DNA of 64,000 nucleotides from Bacillota bacterium (lineage in GTDB: Bacteria > Bacillota > Clostridia > Lachnospirales > Lachnospiraceae), in contig JAEZUM010000079.1 in the NCBI GenBank assembly GCA_023421075.1, positions 1-64,000 on the forward strand, written 5' to 3'. Position numbers and translations under genes: made by a program. The notes beneath the pieces were generated by a model. The model made no database searches and was not told the origin of the DNA. It saw nothing but the letters and a program-made list of their open reading frames with translations. This document shows positions 63,334 through 64,000 of the stretch, piece by piece. Every line of letters begins with the position of its first letter. The first letter of the stretch is position 1.

Positions 63334-64000
63334 AAAACGTTCCTATCAAATCTGTAAAAGATGTGTAATGGACACTTCGGACTCGAAAATTGTATTTGAT
63401 AAAAATGGGGAATGCGATCACTGTAAGAATTTTGACAAGAATATTAAACCTTATTGGAATTTTGATAGAAATAGAACGGAAGAGCTTAGCATTATATCAT
63501 CAAAAATCAGAGCTGCAGGAGAAGGCAAAGATTATGACTGTATTTTAGGCCTTAGTGGGGGTGCTGATAGTTCTTACTTGGCTTATATTGCGAAGGAAGT
63601 CATGCATTTACGCCCTTTGGCTGTCGTTGTTGATACCGGTTGGAATCTGAATGTTGCAGTAGAAAACATAGAAAGAATTGTAAAAGGGTTAGATTTGGAT
63701 ATGTACACTGAGGTGGTAAATTGGAAAGAAATGCGGGATCTTCAATTAGCATTTTTCAAGGCCCAGATATCGTCACAGGATTTTCCTCAAGACCATGCTA
63801 TATTTGCAGGATTATATAATTATGCCATGAAGCATGGAATAAAATATGTACTTACAGGTTCGAATTGTGCGACAGAATTTATTAGACCCCCGGTAGAGTG
63901 GATATATCTGAATGATTTAAGAATGGCAAAGGATATTCATAAAAAATATGGAAAAGTTCCTTTAAAAACATACCCTATGTGTAGCATGTTGAAATACAGA
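63323..64000 (+). CDS. N-acetyl sugar amidotransferase (WbpG/WbuX family), truncated by window edge
   Basis: About 226 residues run off the right edge without a stop. 'ICKRCVMDTSDSKIVFD' and 'GECDHCK' form the N-terminal Cys cluster, 'ILGLSGGADSSYLAYIA' is a PP-loop. This family, with HisH/HisF-like partners, turns an N-acetyl group into an acetamidino group (as in FucNAm of E. coli O145). It starts at ATG 63323 or 63326 (GGAGG at 63314-63318) and overlaps fnlC-like by ~10 bp. Confidence 0.87.
   Translation, partial: MMLKKRSYQICKRCVMDTSDSKIVFDKNGECDHCKNFDKNIKPYWNFDRNRTEELSIISSKIRAAGEGKDYDCILGLSGGADSSYLAYIAKEVMHLRPLAVVVDTGWNLNVAVENIERIVKGLDLDMYTEVVNWKEMRDLQLAFFKAQISSQDFPQDHAIFAGLYNYAMKHGIKYVLTGSNCATEFIRPPVEWIYLNDLRMAKDIHKKYGKVPLKTYPMCSMLKYR

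Overview
The window looks like chromosomal DNA of a motile, low-GC, Gram-positive Clostridia bacterium, most likely a Lachnospiraceae member related to Clostridium/Lachnoclostridium phytofermentans. The grounds are the gene order, AGGAGG-type ribosome binding sites, frequent GTG/TTG starts, and a FliY/CheC/CheD chemotaxis set with PolC. This assignment is inference; no 16S gene is present. All genes but one are on the + strand.

Region 1 (1-28.3 kb) is the distal two thirds of a fla/che operon in Bacillus-like order: motE, fliK, flgD, flg_new, flgE, flbD/swrD, motA, motB, fliL, fliM, fliY, cheY, fliO, fliP, fliQ, fliR, flhB, flhA, flhF, flhG, ycgR (PilZ), cheB, cheA, cheW, cheC, cheD, a small membrane gene, sigD/fliA, a DUF342 gene, a small gene, a SwrB-like gene and a membrane-anchored MltG-N-domain-like gene. 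It encodes hook assembly, stator, switch, export gate, chemotaxis signalling and the late-flagellar sigma factor. cheR is not in the window. Two intergenic stretches (7.34-7.62 kb and 10.20-10.42 kb) hold RNA-like structure that no protein gene explains.

Region 2 (28.3-46.3 kb) is the housekeeping block that follows fla/che in many Firmicutes: rpsB, tsf, (GNAT acetyltransferase, polysaccharide deacetylase, bactofilin), pyrH, frr, uppS, cdsA, dxr, rseP, ispG, polC, then tRNA-Glu(CTC). It holds a four-copy hairpin repeat array and a strong palindrome between frr and uppS, and a ~240-bp MITE-like inverted-repeat element between cdsA and dxr.

Region 3 (46.3-54.9 kb) begins with a minus-strand LysM/GH18 protein that lacks catalytic aspartates and a DUF3842 gene. 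It then has a complete nickel-pincer (lactate-racemase type) cofactor cassette: larB, nikMN, nikQ, nikO, larC, larE. The cassette sits behind a promoter, a ~200-nt leader and an intrinsic terminator, which suggests transcription attenuation. No larA apoenzyme gene is present.

Region 4 (55.2-64.0 kb) starts with a small zinc-ribbon gene and continues into a surface polysaccharide cluster that becomes visibly more AT-rich: a PglF/CapD-type dehydratase, an initiating sugar transferase, an SDR epimerase/reductase, a WbuB-like glycosyltransferase, a FnlA-type dehydratase/epimerase, an RmlD-like reductase, a FnlC-type 2-epimerase, and a truncated WbpG/WbuX-type N-acetyl-sugar amidotransferase running off the edge. 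Together these predict an acetamidino 2,6-dideoxy-L-hexosamine (L-FucNAm or L-QuiNAm) in the polymer.
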